64,000 nucleotides of DNA from Ophioderma brevispina (lineage: Eukaryota > Echinodermata > Ophiuroidea > Amphilepidida > Ophiodermatidae): the NCBI GenBank assembly GCA_023653785.1, contig JAMKCH010079145.1, positions 1 to 64,000 on the forward strand. Direction: 5' to 3'. Positions 12,088-23,916 of the stretch are shown in pieces. The notes beneath the pieces are model-generated. The model worked only from the letters and a program-made list of their open reading frames with translations, was not told the DNA's origin and searched no databases. How positions within the stretch are numbered: position 1 is the stretch's first letter; every line of letters starts with the position of its first letter. The position numbers and the translations under genes are program-made.

Positions 12088-13110
12088 CAGCGGCGGATTT
12101 AAGGAAACGGCGCCCTGTCAGCAGCTTAAAGGTCCATGGACATGCTTTAAACATACTTATAATACCCCCAAAAAATGGTTTCATTCATAGTATGTATTGG
12201 CATCAATGACAAAATCTGCATGAAGCAGTAGTTGAGAAACTGTATATTTGATTTTAATAAACGGGCATAAATATCAGTGTTTTGGACAAGCTTTAAAAGG
12301 AATTCCAAATATGAAGTGAGTATCGCGCTGGCAAGCGTGACACAGAAAGTGACGTCCGAGTAAAACAAAATACGCGATGCGCCGATACGCGTCATGATCG
12401 TCATCGTGGAAAATTAACGGACGTGCGCGTGGCCCAGTGAGTTTTGTGGATTACGTACACAGTTGACTTCTAGTGATATGCGTCGTACGTGGTTGTATAC
12501 TAGGGCATAAATTTTTCTGATTGGCTTAAAATTACGATAATAATCCTTGTATGGTTCGATCGACGGGCTTGCACCACGCGGCGACCCGTACCGACAAGGA
12601 GAATCAGAACAAATAGCTTTATTCAAGTCCCAGACAAAGAAGCCAACAGGAGAGAATATCTGGAGTGTGCGCTGCGGTTAGCCCACGTGTGAGCATTGTT
12701 TACAACTTTGTACTCTGACGTCATTAAACGGGGTCAAATGCAACTCAAGCATCTTGATACGCGTTCGCGAAAACAGGAGAAGGCCTTGTCAGTTTGGGTA
12801 TATTTATCCTTGAATTTTAACCACTTTCCCGATGTGCACTTTGAAAATCTTGTGTTTGCGATTATGTCAGGATACTGTTTGAGGTATTGATCAAATGTAA
12901 GAATAAGAAATGTCTATCTCAGCGTGTCCATGGACCTTTAGGTGGCCCCTTTGGTGCGCGAAGCGGACGCATTGTCGCACTTTAGTGCTATGATATGGGA
13001 GGGTCGAGGGCCCTGGAGAGCATATTTTAGAGGTGTCTGAGGGCCCTGAGAGCAATATTTTAGGGGGGCCCTGTCCGCAGCTGCTGACACTGTGACTCTT
13101 AAACCGCACT

Positions 13111-13111
<1 letters not shown>
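12088..13111. mobile_element. hAT-like element nested in family E, itself carrying family F
   Basis: It begins CAGCGGCGGATTTAAGG and ends CTCTTAAACCGCACTG, which are imperfect inverted repeats of the hAT type. It separates the two parts of the family E left arm (GAGAGGGGGGC on the left, G run then GCAAGACAAAG on the right). After removing the family F insertion it is about 200 bp long. Confidence 0.7.
12130..12937. mobile_element. TTAA-type element family F, compact 808-bp copy
   Basis: It is flanked by TTAA (12126-12129) and TTAG (12938-12941). The termini are AGGTCCATGGACATG and GTGTCCATGGACCT. It contains both halves seen at 2561-2786 and 10200-11409 joined directly near 12350, without the giant inverted repeat. 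It is nested inside the hAT-like element at 12088-13111. Confidence 0.85.

Positions 13112-13141
<30 letters not shown>
13111..13141 (+). repeat. poly-G tract of about 31 bases
   Basis: An uninterrupted G run lies at the junction between the nested hAT-like element and family E. Length in an assembly is unreliable for such a run. It probably grew from the G-rich target site. Confidence 0.9.
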
Positions 13142-13143
<2 letters not shown>

Positions 13144-13957
13144 AGACAAAGATGTACAGGGGTCAAATTTTTAAAATGAGCCAATTCATGTTGAAAGGTA
13201 TTACAATGTTATGTGTCAACCATAAGGATTCAGAAAAGGTATAGTTGTAAGATGGTACACCTTAAAGTTTCAGAGTTAAAGGCTAAAAACAGCAAAAATC
13301 AATAAATAGGGTCAATTTCAGTTGTACAGGGGTCAAATTCTTATAGTTTGCTCCGTTTGTAAAAAATGGTGCAAATTATTGGTGGAGCTCATAGGATTAA
13401 ATTCAAATAAGGAAGTAGTTGTGAGCTGTCTCAAATGCTTGCTTAAAGAAAATAGGGGGAAACAAGAACAAGCCCATTGAATGCAATGGACGTTGACCTT
13501 CTGTGCCCCCTTACATCGGAAACTAAGCATTTAAGACAGTTTAAAAACTATTCCTATTTTCACCTATGAACTCAACCAATAATTTGCCCCATTTTTTATC
13601 CAAAATTGGGGCAACTTTAAAATTTGACCCTGTACAACTGTTAATTGACCTTATTATTGATTTTTGCTGGTTTTAGCCTAGACTCTGAACTTTAGGCTGC
13701 TAAACATATTACAAAAATATACCTTTTTGATTTATGGTTAGACACATAACGTGGTGTGCTTTTCAACATGTTGGATCAATTTAAAGATTTGACCTCCCTG
13801 TGACAATCTTTGTCTTGGGCCCCATCTCCTTTAGGCACTATTTGCAGCACTTAAGAGATTCGCGTTTCAGGGGTTTCTGTACGGCTGGCACATATTTAAT
13901 CACTAAAACCTTTTGTACTGAGATGTTGTGACAAATGTGTGCTAGCTCCCGGGTTAT

Positions 13958-15494
13958 GTGGAATATGTTTGCAAGCAGCAGGTGTATGCATTGTTTCCGC
14001 CCAGCTTGTATAGGCAGGAAACCACTTCCTGTTGTTTCACTCGGCCAACCATCAGCTGTGCGGAAGCCAGCTATCCAGTCATAACGGTCTAGCCCTCTTC
14101 CCATTCATCATTATCTATGGTCGTCTTTTGTTTAATGGACATTATTTGAGGAAGTGTCATCGTCATTCGGCTAGCTGAGCTAGGATGACACCTCCGCAAA
14201 AAATAATGGTCATGTATGACAAAGAACATACTATAGGCAACCGTATCTTACCTTGTCTGGGGAAGGGATTATTAAATTATAAATCACATTATGGACACCT
14301 GCCTGATCGCAACAACTCTGAATTTAAGGGAGTTATTTGCGAGACAACATAAAATCCTGTCAGGCTGAAATGCCACAGCGATAGGTGTATTCTATGGTGT
14401 TAAGCAGGATGTATTTAAAATACATAATAAGCTATGGGGTCGCTTTGTGCCGTATAGGAATGATATGTTATGGGTCATGTACAGTAAAAAGATTAATCCA
14501 CACTTTATAATACTGTTAATACTCGATGGAATCAAATTTAGAAAAAAATGTTAGGAATTACATTATCTAGACTTCTATATGCTAATTTGCCACAAAAGAA
14601 CGGGTACTGCATACTTTTTATTTTTGTAAGAAAATTCACAACGGGACTGGCCCATGCAATTGACTTTTAAAATAGCACATTCGACAAAAAGTATACTTTA
14701 AAAATTCCGAAATCACCCGTTAATTCCAAATAGACCATACCTATAGCAAACTGACAGAGTTGGGTTCCCTAAGATGCTCCAACTCTGTCACAAGGTAGAG
14801 GACATTGTGATTGTAATCAGACCTTCAATAAATGAAAATAAGGACCAGAAGGTCGAATGGCATACCGATGCAGAGCACCAGGGAGATAGCGTGCTCAGCG
14901 GCGGCCGGATAGCTTCCCACAATTTTACCCGATATGCCACGGGGTAGCGTGGCAGTTAACAAAAACATGCACTTAATTTCAGCCTTAAAGGCCGAGAGGC
15001 AATCCACATTAACCAAAATCTTAATGTTTTTCACGAGTCCACTCATTTAATGATATAAATTCTGTTGTGGCAGTGATGTGATTCTGAATATATTCTATCT
15101 GAACGAGGGTAAAGGAAATAGGGGACTGTACAGTCAGCTGCTTTGCACCTGCACCACATTCCGTTTGGTCTTGGTGAGTGTATTGTTGACACCAAAGACG
15201 GACAGTGAAGCTGAAACACAGATTTCCTCTGTGGGGTTTAGTGTTCAATAGGTGAGTATACAATACATCCAGCTGAGCCCAAAGATCGAATACCTCTGGC
15301 AGAATGATACCCCTTGGATGTCTTGGTGTTTAAGACTCGTACACATGCGATTATAGGAAGGGCATCTGGTGGTTTTATTTAAGAAACCGTTAGGCCTATG
15401 TCCCTTTAACGGTTAAAATTATCAGTACGAGTATCCAAAATGTGCCGGAAATAATTGGATTAAATTCCATTTGAATCGGTTTGGCTCGACGTTT
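13958..15494. other. no gene seen; one perfect short hairpin
   Basis: This is unassigned sequence inside the proposed first intron. At 14752-14790 TGACAGAGTTGG and CCAACTCTGTCA form a perfect 12-bp stem with a 15-base loop. A weaker stem (AGTGTCATC / GATGACAC) lies at 14154-14191. No exon was supported. Confidence 0.5.
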
Positions 15495-15749
15495 AGGTAA
15501 GATAAAGGTCTCAAAACAAACCCTTTCGCGAATATAATGGGCGTCTAGAGATGTTTCGTTGCTAGCTTTCTGACATGTACTCGCCTGCGGCTAGACCATG
15601 GTCAGAAACTAGAAAGCTCAACACCTCTCTAGACGACCATTATATTCGCCCTTTGAGGCTCGACATGGTCAGAAACTAGCAGCTCAAACACATCTTCAGA
15701 TCGACCATTATATTCGCGAATGGTCTGTTGGAGACCTTTATCTAATACT
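15495..15749. mobile_element. foldback element with AGATAAAGGTCTC ends
   Basis: The left end TAAGATAAAGGTCTC followed by TTTCGCGAATATAATGG is mirrored at the right by CCATTATATTCGCGAA and GAGACCTTTATCTAAT. The centre carries two copies of CATGGTCAGAAACTAG (about 15598 and 15664), each followed by GACGACCATTATATTCGC or GATCGACCATTATATTCGC. No reading frame. Confidence 0.75.
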
Positions 15750-15756
15750 AGAGGTC

Positions 15757-17198
15757 AGTGGTAACTTCCAATTTGAAAAATAAAAACATACTTAAAGCTC
15801 ACTCTTGAAGGTTGATAACCAAGAAAAAGCTAAAAAGTCCTCAAAAAATTAGATTTTTGGATGTCTGTAAAAAGTATAGGACCACAATGGGCGGACTGGA
15901 AGGAAGAATCCAATCCCCTCCGAGGCCCACTTCGCAATGAAATGCTGCAGTGCCACCTCTGAACGCTTTGACCTGCCTAACTATTCATTCACTTATGTTA
16001 CGGTAGGGTCTTCATTTGCCTAACTTTCAATGTTGAATAAGTGCTTGAAAGAGCATGTCCAACGAGTATAAACTTCCCATTTTGAAAAAAATCCTACTTA
16101 AAAAAAGAGCCACTTCTTAGAGTTTGATACCCCATAAAATCTAAAAGTCCATCAAAATAAGATTTTTGGATGTCTGTAAAAAGTATAGGACGAAATGGGG
16201 CGGATTTGGAAGGACGAACCCCCCTCCCCTCCGCGGTCCACTTCGCAATGAATGTTGCAGTGCCACCTCTGAAACTTTTTGACCTGCTTAACTATCATTC
16301 CCTGCGTTTACTGTGTAGGGTCTTCATTTGCCTAACTTTTCATTTTAATAAGTGCTTGTAAAGAGCATTCATTTAATACGAGTAACTTCCCATTTTGAAA
16401 AATAATCCCCTTAAAGCACTCTAGAGGTTTGATAACCAGAAAATCTAAAATTCATCAAATAAGAATTTTTGGATGTCCTGTAACAAGTATAGGACAAATG
16501 TGCTGATTTGGAAGGACGAATCCGGAATGCCTCTCGGTCCACCTTCGCATGAATTGGCTGCATTCCACCTCTGAAGTTACGTTTTGACCTTCTTAACTTT
16601 TTCATTCACTGACGTTATGTAGGGTCTTTTCCTTTGCCTAACTTTTCATATGTGAAAAATGTGCTTGAAAGAGCATGTAAACGAGTAATAAACTTCCCAT
16701 TTTGAAAAATAAATCCCACTTAAAGCCACTCACAGAGTTTGATAAAACAGAAAATCAAAAAGTCATCAAAAAAAGATTTTTTGATATCTGTAAAAACTAT
16801 AGGACCACAGGGGCGGATTTGCCCCCCCCCCCCCCCCCTTTTTGAAAAGTTACTGTTTTACCTGCTAACAATTCATTCACTGACGTTACGGTAGGGTCTT
16901 CATTTGCCTAACTTTTTTCATATGATGAATATGTCTTGGAAAACATTCATGTAATATACAGACTTCCATTTTGAAAAATAAATCCCACTTAAAGCCACTC
17001 TTATAGTTTCATATAAACCAAAATCTAAAAAGTCATCAAAAATAGATTTTTGGATGTCTGTAAAAAAGTATAGGACGAAATGGGGCGGATTTGGAAGGAC
17101 GAATCCGGAATCCCTCCGCGGTCCACTTCGCAATGAATTGCCTGCATTCCACCTCTGAACGTTACCGTTTTGAACCTGCCTAACTATTCATTCACTGA
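15757..17198. repeat. tandem satellite, period about 306 bp, about 4.7 units
   Basis: Landmark GATTTGGAAGGACGAA (with variants) occurs near 15893, 16205, 16505 and 17089, with a unit truncated by a C run near 16817. Each unit contains CCCATTTTGAAAAATAAATC, TTTTTGGATGTCTGTAAAAA, GGTCCACTTCGCAATGAAT, CTAACTATTCATTCACTGAC and GGTAGGGTCTTCATTTGCC. Single-base gains and losses separate the units. Other copies lie at 2425-2560 and 11410-11830. Confidence 0.9.
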
Positions 17199-17350
17199 CA
17201 AATAGGATAAAATTCAATATTTTATGTCAAACTCAACATGTATGAATGGAGATTCTATCTTTGAACACTGCTATTTTCCTCTTCCTTTTTTTGACGATTT
17301 ACCATAGGAAAATCTTGTTGTTCCTGCAATGTCAGTATTTGACACGTGCA
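17199..17350. mobile_element. family A MITE fragment
   Basis: The sequence ATCTTTGAACACTGCTATTT matches the interior of family A at 50711 and 52911. The surrounding words are also shared, but both terminal repeats are degraded. It interrupts the end of the satellite array. Confidence 0.55.
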
Positions 17351-18477
17351 GATGGATAGGATCGCCGATAGTAACGACCTTTAGAAAAAGGCTTTGCGGA
17401 TGCAGGTGTCTATTGCCTAAACTTTACACGTCTTCAAAGGGATCGAGATGCTATAAAGTTAGGGGGCCAAATGCATCTGCATACGATGGTTTGCCTATTG
17501 GTCTGGGAATTTCAAAACAAGGTGATCGCGAAAACCGGGGGACCCTACAAATACGATTTTTCTATATTTTTATATGAAACTGTGCCATTGCTTAAACTCA
17601 AAATACTGATGCACAGTGAAAAGTTGTTTCCAAAGTTAGGGTTTTATCTGAAAAGCCAGCTGTTGAAGTTGATTTCTTTATAAAGGAATGATGCACAATT
17701 TAATTCAGTCTACATAATCGATTATCCTATTTTGTTCTGTGAATTCAATTCAAGTTCGGGCTGGGGAATACCCCAGAGCTATCTAAAATATACCCAAGAT
17801 AGACCAGTTAAGGTTTACATTTTACAAGAGCTCTAACCCCCACCCATCCGAGTGTCAAAGGGAAGCCCACGTTTATTTCAGGAGACGGTCACACGATTCT
17901 GCCTATACGCATTTTTAAATATCAAAAATCTATTTGAAAGCGAAAAGTTTGTAAATGGTGACTGTTTCTTGATCTTATTCTGAATGATAATGGAACCTGA
18001 GTGATGCGCGAGACACCATCATCAATTTTAGAGGACGCAAATAACGGATCTGCGGGTGAGTTTTCTTTAATATAATAACCAGTTTTTATTTAGCGCTTAA
18101 TCCCCTAAACAGCGCAAGCGCTGTTGCCATTATTATTATTACGGCGGTTCACGGATTACGGACGCCGCCTTCAAGAAATCGTCACAAGCACTTTCGTCAA
18201 AGGCAATGCCTTATATAAGTGCACAAGCCTATCAGCAACTTAGATTGTAATATTCTCCCATATAATAGCTCTCCAGATTCGGCTTGGGTCGACGAGGCAT
18301 TGAGGTTTGTATAAACCATATAGTTGGCAAGAAGCACTCGCTTTTGTTATTTAACAGAGAACAGAGAGAGAGAGATAGGGCAATTTACATGCGGTGCAAA
18401 CATTTATCTATTTCTTGCCAAAAACGCACATTGGGTTCGGTCGACCCAAAAACTTTTTTTTTTTTGGAAGAGTTTTT
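17351..18477. other. intronic sequence, no feature supported
   Basis: Open stretches at 17329-17577 and 17471-17683 overlap in two frames, lack splice or start context, and show no domain. A short GA run lies at 18363-18378. Nothing else was recognised. Confidence 0.4.
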
Positions 18478-18785
18478 GGCATATCGTAATGCAAATTAGA
18501 TCGGGTTGCCAGTTATTCGCATTATCGTAATGACGAATACGATAGGGTTGCTAAGTAATTCGCATTATCGTCATGTGAATTAGAAGGGTGGCCAGCTTAT
18601 TCGCACTAACGATACTGCGAATTAGATAGGTTCCAGCTTTTCGCATTACAATCAATGCGATTTAGATCTTGTTGCTGCTAGCTTATTCGCATTATCGTAA
18701 GCTAATTAGCAGCTATCGTATTACGTATGTGAATTAATCGGTTTGCGGGGATTCCCATTATGTAATGCGACTTGGATCGGGTACC
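18478..18785. repeat. minisatellite of TTCGCATTATCGTAATGCGAATTAG type
   Basis: About six degenerate units of 45-55 bp share TTATTCGCATTATCGTAA followed by GCGAATTAGAT and GGTTGCCAGC. Each unit is partly self-complementary (TTCGCATTA / TAATGCGAA). The same family appears in the opposite orientation at 20545-20880. Confidence 0.75.
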
Positions 18786-18965
18786 CTGTGAATCTATTGC
18801 AGCTATAACCCCGAGCTATACGGGGTGATCGCCGGGGGTGATCGCACGTTTGACCGCAGTGTGTGTGCTGTGCTTGTGCGCTGGGTTTGCGCGGGGGTGG
18901 GGTGTGTTGTTTGTGGTGTGAGTCTTGCGGGTCTTTTGTGTGGTGGTGGGGGGGGGTTATGTGTG
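18786..18965 (+). repeat. G/T-rich low-complexity stretch
   Basis: TGTG- and GGGGTG-rich DNA without a clear unit, ending in GGTGGTGGGGGGGGG. It has potential for G-quadruplex formation on the + strand. No gene. Confidence 0.6.
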
Positions 18966-19613
18966 TATAAGCATATTCTGTGAGAGATATTAATGAAATC
19001 TATTGATCTAAACATGCACTAACTTCATCTGGAAGGTCTCGATGGCCGCATTCGAGCTCGAGTGGGCCGCCCTCGCCTCACGTTGACGCGTTGGTAGGCT
19101 ACGTGTTATGTGAATTACCTTAGAACTCCGGGCTTAGAACATTGTTTGTTTTTAAAATTAAACCTATACTGCAAATAGCTAAAGATGATTAAAAATAGCA
19201 ATGGTAACTTAACCAATAGGCCTACGTTTTAGTTGGTAATTTACCGTTCGTTTTTAAACTGGTAACATTTAAATCTGAATAAAACTACACTGAATGTGGG
19301 AATGGTTTTTTGAACTGGGATGGTGATCTCTGCAAGTTTAGAGTTTAGCTGTGGTCTTTTAGCTCAGCCTTGATCGTTAGTTGGTTGGCCTACCGGGTGT
19401 TGGTATACGAGTATGATCTTGCAAATTAAACGTGGGCCCTACAAATTTTTCCCATAGGCCCTTGCAATATGGAATTCGCCCATTCATTTTTTAATAAGCC
19501 CTCCCCGGCGGTTTCTGTTATCATCAATCTTTATTGGAATAACACTTTTGCTACAGTGGCATATTATATTGTTGTCACAGGGCCCCGGGCCCGTTGTTTA
19601 GAAGAGTCAACAC

Positions 19614-20173
19614 CTATGAAACTAAGAAACTATACGCTTGAAAAATACCTGAAAAAATTCTGCACCTCTGAAAAACTCTGAAAATCCCTTACAATTACTG
19701 AACAAGAAAATTCCAACACTTAACCCACTGAAATGGCTCCAATGCAAATGAATCCACATTACCTTTTGCAAATTATAATACATGTGGCCTATAGGCCTAT
19801 ACTGCGATGCGTCCGGATTCCTAATCACACTGAAATGTACTGAACATCACTGAAAAAACATTAGCTTGTTCATAATCAACACCGGCAAATGTGATTAATC
19901 TCTTTTGAAGGAGCACTAATAACACTGAAAAAATAACCCATAAAGTTGGCTAACTGTTTGGTAATTACAGTACCAAGGTCGATGATTATAAGAACATACA
20001 CACTGAAATTTACACTGAAAACAACTTGAACCACATCCGAACCCCGACTGAAAAATGTTTCATGTTAACTCTGGAGTTTTTGTTTTACTTTTTCTTTCAG
20101 TGTCTACGGACATTTTCAGAGATTTTCAGAGTTTTCAGCGTTACTCTGTGATTTTCAGTGGTATAGTTTCATA
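19614..20173. mobile_element. inverted-repeat element rich in CACTGAAA
   Basis: The left end CTATGAAACTAAGAAACTAT is mirrored by GTATAGTTTCATAG at the right end. The next 50 bases on each side are also complementary (CTGAAAAACTCTGAAAATCC against TTTCAGAGATTTTCAGAG). Between them the word ACTGAAA recurs about nine times in one orientation. No reading frame. Confidence 0.75.
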
Positions 20174-20363
20174 GTGACAGCTGTTGGATGTTTCGGGATA
20201 GGCCTACTAGCGTTACTAGCGATACTAAAGTTACTCCAAATCATTTCATTTCATCTATGTATTGAATTATGCATTTGGTTTGAGAGCAAAGGAGCAATAG
20301 GGCATACAAATTAGTACCCTATAGCAAATTTTTATTAGAATAAAAAAATAGATTTTTTGTTTG

Positions 20364-20388
20364 GGGGGGGGGGGGGGGGGGGGGGGGG
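20364..20388 (+). repeat. poly-G tract
   Basis: A run of about 25 G follows TTTTTTGTTT. It is one of about ten such tracts in the window. Confidence 0.9.
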
Positions 20389-20544
20389 CCATCAAGATGT
20401 ATCAAATGGATGGGCATCCTATATCTTGAGTAGCTTGAGAGTGGTGGACCAATAAATACCAAATACCACCCCCGGGTTAAATACCCGCGCCAGACTGCAA
20501 GTACGAACCTGCATCCGGGGATTTGCGAGTATCCGCTATGGTGA

Positions 20545-20880
20545 TGTGTTATGAACCGATGCGAATCGTGGACAAGTTGCACTATTTTCTGCATTACAAT
20601 AAATGCGGAAGAGCTGGCAATCCCATCTAATCGTATTAATCGTAACGCGAATAACTTGGCAACCCCGATCATATTGCATACGTATACATTTGGAAATCAG
20701 ATTAAATATATTGAAAAAATAATCATCCTATTTGTGCGGATGATTTATTTAAGAGAGCCGATTGATTTTAGGGTCGAATACCGGTATAAAAACGAAGTCG
20801 GCGAGCAATTTTGCAATATCACATCGTAATGCGAATAGTGGACGAGCTGCCCTCTATTAGCCTTACGATAATGCGAATAT
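20545..20880. repeat. inverted copies of the ATTCGCATTA minisatellite
   Basis: TCGTAACGCGAATAACTTGG, ATCGTAATGCGAATAGTGG and ACGATAATGCGAATAT match the reverse complement of units at 18478-18785. The two clusters face each other about 1.8 kb apart. Confidence 0.6.
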
Positions 20881-21259
20881 ATCCACTTCGTTTTTTTTGT
20901 TTTTAGTCACTCCGTAGTAGAAATCTATACCCATAAGTTTATGTGTGAATTTTATAACTTCCTGAATCTCTCTGAAGTAACACTGGCACCATTGTCCCAG
21001 AATTTCTGCAAATAATTGATAAAACTGCCATTAATTCAACACACATTCAACAAAACCTGAAGGTGACGTCACAACCGAGGCATGTCACCCGTATGAAATA
21101 ATGGTAACCCTATATACTATACTAGTATGTAAGTAAACACAGGAACCATTGGATTAACCGTAACACGCATCTTGTGAATAGATGGATTTATTACTTCAGG
21201 CTTAATTCGTCATGGAGCGCCCATGCATGCCGGACTGTCTCAGTCCAGGGGGACTATAT

Positions 21260-22156
21260 TAACCCGGAGCTAGCACACATTGTAACACATCTCAAGTACA
21301 TTAGGTTTTTGAGTGATTTATATGTTGACTGACTGACAGGGACCCCCGAAACGTGATTCTTAAGTTGCCGCAAATGTGGCCTTAAGGAGAGGGGCAAAAC
21401 AAAGTTTGGTACCAGGGGTCATTTTTAAATTGATCCAATCAATGTTGAAAAACACAACCATGTTCATGTTATTACCAACTATACCTTTTCTGATCCTTGT
21501 GGTTTGACACATGTACAGGGAACCTTTACGTCGTTTTTTTGGACATTGGTCGTCGGCACGACGTAACGGCCAATAAATGCATTGAAAAGCCGTAGCAATC
21601 AAGCACTGTAAAATGAGACGTATTAAGTATGGATTTGTCGACGCAGTGCTGCGTCTGAAGTCATTACACTAAGAAAAAAACCCTAATTTTTGGCCGCAGA
21701 TTTATCATGCCCCATCTACTTGTAACTTTTTTATTTTATCTCCTGCAATTCTGTTTCTTCGATGAAAATAAATATAAGTCTGTATTTTGGAGATATTCTT
21801 GTCCGGGAGTCGTGCTACATCGCTTTGAACGTTATGTAATGTCGTCCATACAGAAATGAGGGTGATTCGTAGATGTGAAATGCAAAAGTTGATAATGACT
21901 CGTCTGACATGCCCGAAATTTCAGTAATGACTCCGTTGTACTAGTTTACACATAAATGGTGTACGTTTTCAACATGATTGGATCAATTTAAAAATTGACC
22001 CCTGTAAATCTTTGTCTTGGCCCACCTCTCTTAAGGCACCACTTGCGGCACTTAAGAATCGCGTTTCGGGGTTCCCTGTCAGTGTTGTCTACTATTTAAT
22101 CACTCCAAACCTTTTTGACTTGAGATGTGTTACAAATGTGTGCTAGCTCAGGGCTA
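21260..22156. mobile_element. inverted-repeat element family E, copy 2
   Basis: Inverted arms of about 210 bp: AACCCGGAGCTAGCACACAT on the left and ATGTGTGCTAGCTCAGGGCT on the right. Inside are CGAAACGTGATTCTTAAG / CTTAAGAATCGCGTTTCGG and ATTGATCCAATCA / TGATTGGATCAAT. The centre (about 21485-21950) is not obviously coding. It is uninterrupted and serves as reference for copy 1. Confidence 0.85.
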
Positions 22157-23513
22157 TTCTGCTATACCTGGTTGGCTTAAAGTACATGGGGGAAACTCCT
22201 GCTCAAAGTGAGTTAGCTGTAAAGATAAATGTCCTCAAAAATGTACTAAAAGCATGAAATTCTCGAGTTAGCCCACATTGTACCCATCGCTTTTTTTTAA
22301 TCAATTTTTGTTACGTTTTGTGACCTGTGAGGTTGTCATCTTCCCTCAGAATTTATGATATGAGAAATTCGTGATGAAAACGTCAATAAAAACCTAAATT
22401 AAACATTTGTACTTAAATATGACCAAACAATATGGTCTTGTTTAGGCTGACTGGGATTTTCCAGAGGATGGGACCCTCAATCTTTAATACATCGTGTTTT
22501 TACATAATGCTTGTCCACATAATAATTAACTGTGTGAAAATAGCAAGTTCGAAATCGAGTCTTCTGTAGATAATTCTTTTGTAATAAAATTAAAAATCTT
22601 TAAAACTTTGTAATAAAATTCCGCATCCAGAGGTTTAATGATACATGCCTTATCCTATAGCGCTGCTATACTTTACATGAAGGTTTACTATGCATCAAAC
22701 AAAAAATCCGATCATCTCAAAATTGAGCAGTTTAGGTGACTATCTGTTGAATATTTTCAATTAATATACACAATATTTCGATATCTCCAAGTCTGTCTTT
22801 GAATGAGTCCATAATATATCGACTCTTTTTTTTTTTTTTTAGAAAATGGTCAGCATAGGCCTCAGGTGAACAAATACGAACGATTTGTACATCGAAGTTC
22901 CGGCGGGACTTTATAATATCAGAAACAAACTTTGTCGTAAGGGCGGAAGACCACAGAATCATTTACGGAACATATAAATATCAGAAAAATGTAATAAAAT
23001 TGTAAAAATACGATGCATCAGCGATACTAATTTTACCACATTAGTAATCGTGGTAAAAAAGGGAAATTAGAAAGTGATGAAAGGGTAGATTGAAATTGGA
23101 CAACGGCTATATAAAATTGGATGGAAAATCATAAAAAGTGTTTATTTAGTTTGCCATACAAGACTCATACAAAAGAAAAATAACCAAATAGTGTAAATAT
23201 TATATTTGGTTGTTTTAATCACAATATATAGAGTGCGAAATACAATTTATAATTTTACACGCCGTGTCTCATATAGACGCAAATGCCGGTCACCGTTGCT
23301 AATCAAACTCTTCAATCATTACACCATTAGAGCGGACACGTGTTTATCTTTGTCACTTTAATCACCAGTGACCGGCCATCTTATCTACTCGCCCTAGTTC
23401 TAGAGCTGACAAGCGCTCACTGGCCAAATCGTTTGTAATTTACTCACCGTATAATACCAACCAAGTATATTATTTTCACGGTCTATGCTTTTTCTCGTTT
23501 TTCATTATTATAG
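22157..23513 (+). other. end of the first intron, no feature supported
   Basis: AT-rich sequence with no recognised repeat family. It ends in a pyrimidine-rich tract and TTATTATAG just before the exon at 23514. Confidence 0.5.
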
Positions 23514-23575
23514 TCGAATATTGCCAATTTGACTCATCAGCTTGAAAAAGAACGTGGAAAAGTGTCGGACGCTGA
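23514..23575 (+). CDS. proposed exon 2, coiled-coil segment
   Basis: This 62-nt exon follows a good acceptor (TTCTCGTTTTTCATTATTATAG) in phase 0, matching the end of exon 1. It reads SNIANLTHQLEKERGKVSDA plus two bases of a Glu codon. Joined to exon 1 and exon 3, the heptad-like pattern is continuous, which supports both joins. The donor chosen is GA|GTGAAG at 23576 (phase 2). A better looking donor, GTAAGT at 23583, would include an in-frame TGA, so it fits only a truncated isoform or a sequence error. Only this frame is open. Confidence 0.6.
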
Positions 23576-23916
23576 GTGAAGAGTAAGTATATATTTTGTG
23601 ATACCTTGTGTCGCTAAATTTGCATAATTGCAAAAAGTATACAAAATTGAAAGTTAAAATCATAAAGTTCGGCTTAATGATATAAAAGGACACATAAAGT
23701 CAGATGGCGTGCGCAGAATTTGGAAATCGAACGCTCGACCGGGATTCAAATTTGCGATTCTGTCTGCGTACATTACTGTGCACAACATTAAATAAATAAA
23801 TATGGAAGTGAAGTCTGTAAAATTCTCAATAAGATCTTTTTCTAATGAAAAAATCAAATCACAAAAAGGAAGAAAGATAAAAAAAATAAAAATGTTTTTT
23901 AAAAAGTAAATGTAAA

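Larger units (their letters stand above)
11941..13957. mobile_element. inverted-repeat element family E, copy 1, with a nested insertion
   Basis: The ends are TAGCCCTGAGCTAAGCAC (left) and GTGTGCTAGCTCCCGGGTTA (right, inverted). Long inverted arms carry CTTAAGTGCCGCAAGTGG on the left and GCAGCACTTAAGAGATTCGC on the right, and GGGGTCAAATTTTTAAAATG (13159) opposite TCAATTTAAAGATTTGACC (about 13775). The left arm is split at 12087/13142 by a hAT-like element. The intact relative is 21260-22156. No coding capacity was seen. Confidence 0.75.
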
